A stretch of 64,000 nt of DNA from contig CBDCXJ010000023.1 of the NCBI GenBank assembly GCA_965223695.1, forward strand, positions 186,001 through 250,000. The letters run 5' to 3'. The stretch is from JAUVPB01 sp965223695. Its GTDB lineage: Bacteria; Actinomycetota; Thermoleophilia; Gaiellales; Gaiellaceae. Positions 62,561 through 64,000 of the stretch are shown here, piece after piece. The notes under the pieces were generated by a model. The model was not told where the DNA came from. It worked only from the letters and a program-made list of their open reading frames with translations, and made no database searches. The position numbers and the translations under genes are program-made. Position 1 is the stretch's first letter; the number at the start of each line of letters is the position of its first letter.

Positions 62561-63478
62561 GTGGCTGTCTCGCGAGACCTCGTCGGTTACGGCCGTGACG
62601 CGCCCCGCATTTCCTGGCCGGACAGCGCGCGCGTCGCGGTCTCACTCGTGGTCCACTTCCAGGAGGGCGCCGAGCGAACGCCAATCGAAGGTGACGACTT
62701 CACCGAGGCGGCGGACCCGGAGTCATACACCGAGGGGGCTGTCAGCGAGGGCAACAGGCGGGACCTGCAGGTCGAGTCGCTCTGGGAGTACGGGCCCCGC
62801 CGAGGCTTCTGGCGCCTCGTCGAGCTCTTCGACCGCTGGGACGTCAAGGCGACGTTCTTCTGCGCCGGGAAGGCGCTGGAGCGCAACCCGGTCGCGGCCC
62901 GCGAGATCACCGCACGCGGCCACGAGGCCGCAGGTCACGGTTACCGGCCCATTCCTCTTTATACGCTCAGCCGGGCGGAGGAGGCTCGGCACTGCCGCCT
63001 GGCCGTGGAGACGATTGAGCGTCTGACCGGCGAGCGGCCGCGAGGCTGGCACAGCCGCGCGCCGAGCCTACACACGCGCCAGCTCCTGGTCGAGGACGGG
63101 GGCTTCCTCTATGACTCCGACGCCTACGATGACGACCTTCCATCGTTCAAGGATGTCGACGGAACGCGCTTCTTGACGATCCCATACACGACTGACGTCA
63201 CCGACTGGAAGTTCTGGACGGTGCCGGGAGTGTCGGGCTTTACGCGGCCTGGGGACTTCCTCGCGGCGATGAGAGGCACCTTCGATCGCCTCTACGCGGA
63301 AGGTGCTGATCGCCCGAAGATGATGTCGATCGGCATGCACCTACGAAACGCGGGCAGGCCCTCGCGCGCGATCGAGATCGAGCGCTTCCTTCGCTACGCG
63401 ACGGGCTTCAGCGGGGTGTGGTTCGCGCGGCGGATCGACATCGCCCGCTGGTGGCTGGAGCGGTACAGCGACCTCTAA
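62561..63478 (+). CDS. PuuE-type allantoinase / polysaccharide deacetylase family, copy 1
   Basis: A 305-residue NodB-fold protein with the N-terminal signature of metal-independent allantoinase PuuE (RDLVGYGRDAPRISWPDSAR, VVHFQEGAE), FDRWDVKATFFCAGKAL and GHEAAGHGYR. It starts at GTG 62561, 14 bp after the AllA-like gene. PuuE opens the hydantoin ring of allantoin, which fits with the AllA-like neighbour. A paralogue follows 10 bp downstream. Confidence 0.85.
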   Translation: MAVSRDLVGYGRDAPRISWPDSARVAVSLVVHFQEGAERTPIEGDDFTEAADPESYTEGAVSEGNRRDLQVESLWEYGPRRGFWRLVELFDRWDVKATFFCAGKALERNPVAAREITARGHEAAGHGYRPIPLYTLSRAEEARHCRLAVETIERLTGERPRGWHSRAPSLHTRQLLVEDGGFLYDSDAYDDDLPSFKDVDGTRFLTIPYTTDVTDWKFWTVPGVSGFTRPGDFLAAMRGTFDRLYAEGADRPKMMSIGMHLRNAGRPSRAIEIERFLRYATGFSGVWFARRIDIARWWLERYSDL

Positions 63479-63488
63479 CGGAGGCGAC

Positions 63489-64000
63489 GTGATCGGAACG
63501 GACCGCGAGTTCATAGGCTACGGCAAGGACTACCCGAGGATCGTCTGGCCGGACGAGGCGCAGCTCGCCGTGTCGATCGTGGTGAACTTCGAAGAGGGGT
63601 CAGAGCGAACGCCGCTCTACGGCGACTCGGCAGTCGATCCCATGTCTGAGGGATTCGTCGTGCCGCCGGGGCCTCGCGACCTGCGCCGGGAGTCGTTCTT
63701 CGACTACGGGACACGCGTCGCGTACTGGCGGCTGCTCGACATCTTCCACGCGTACGACGTCAAGGTGACGTTCAACGCCTGCGGCATGGCTCTCGAGAAC
63801 AGCCCCGCGGCGGCCGCCGAGATGACGGCACGCGGTCACGAGCCGATGTCGCACGGCTATCGCTGGTTGCCATCGTTCAGCCTGACGCTGGAGGAGGAAC
63901 GAGAGCACGTTCGCAAGGCGGTCGAGGCGATCCAGCGAACGACCGGGGAACGTCCGCTCGGCTGGAACACGCGCGGCACCAGCGTCCATACGCGCGAGCT
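63489..64000 (+). CDS. PuuE-type allantoinase, copy 2, partial at window edge
   Basis: GTG 63489 with GGAGG 4 nt upstream opens a frame running off the right edge (170 codons). Blocks parallel copy 1: REFIGYGKDYPRIVWPDEAQ, VNFEEGSERTPLYGD, FHAYDVKVTFNACGMAL, GHEPMSHGYRWLPS. The tandem pair is clearly paralogous but divergent, so the two may act on different cyclic ureides or form a heteromer. Confidence 0.85.
   Translation, partial: MIGTDREFIGYGKDYPRIVWPDEAQLAVSIVVNFEEGSERTPLYGDSAVDPMSEGFVVPPGPRDLRRESFFDYGTRVAYWRLLDIFHAYDVKVTFNACGMALENSPAAAAEMTARGHEPMSHGYRWLPSFSLTLEEEREHVRKAVEAIQRTTGERPLGWNTRGTSVHTRE

Overview
The window is G+C-rich DNA from what looks like an actinobacterium. Support comes from LAAC/VAAC lipoboxes, many GTG/TTG starts, a DivIVA-like coiled-coil protein and the style of the decayed integrases. 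A Thermoleophilia-type soil lineage is my best guess, by inference only. Gene content is almost wholly accessory: nitrogen-compound and ring-amide catabolism, uptake of an unknown carbohydrate-like compound, one exopolysaccharide locus, and tRNA-linked islands with gene debris.

Layout. 1-5.7 kb: left-edge sensor fragment, then a minus-strand operon hyuA-hyuB-nitrilase. 5.9-9.9 kb: alpha/beta hydrolase, spermidine-synthase-like protein, PfkB kinase and a sugar-dehydrogenase lipoprotein. 10.0-21.9 kb: a plus-strand operon, mostly with 4-bp gene overlaps, made of a GntR regulator, a sugar ABC transporter with two permeases, a tartrate-dehydratase-like enolase-superfamily enzyme, a polysaccharide deacetylase, an Ntn-type acyl hydrolase, a cyclase-family hydrolase, an M20 deacylase and a frameshifted SDR. 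21.9-24.6 kb: debris (TetR tail, ATPase/TPR remnant). 24.6-34.0 kb: a segment bracketed by copies of the tRNA-Val 3' half, carrying a MurL-type glutamyl epimerase, two cyanophycin-synthetase-like ATP-grasp proteins with altered Mur-ligase halves, and a DUF1611-like P-loop protein. 34.2-50 kb: isochorismatase-family hydrolase, a second hydantoinase operon (racemase-like, DapB-like, fused HyuA-HyuB), GMC oxidoreductase, LLM flavin oxidoreductase, integrase remnant, acyl-CoA dehydrogenase, a two-subunit molybdenum hydroxylase and RidA. 50.6-56.7 kb: DivIVA-like protein and an exopolysaccharide operon (GT2 synthase, double NodB deacetylase, Fn3-GH18). 57.0-58.4 kb: tRNA-Val(GAC) with terminator, tyrosine integrase and divergent HTH protein. 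58.5-64 kb: M24 peptidase-like protein, amidohydrolase, fragments of CaiB, transposase and NHL genes, then ureidoglycolate-lyase-like and tandem PuuE-type allantoinase genes.

How it fits together. Hydantoinases, nitrilase, isochorismatase-type hydrolase, racemase-like protein, PuuE and AllA-like enzymes suggest use of cyclic amides and ureides as nitrogen sources. The most unusual unit is the 24.7-33.9 kb island. A D-glutamate-forming epimerase beside amide-forming ATP-grasp enzymes suggests a small D-Glu-containing peptide or cell-wall modification, which is an inference.

Caution: several frameshifts sit in short homopolymers, and a C15 run precedes one gene. Some apparent pseudogenes may therefore be consensus errors. 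Truncations, the 19-bp duplication and fused fragments are harder to explain that way.
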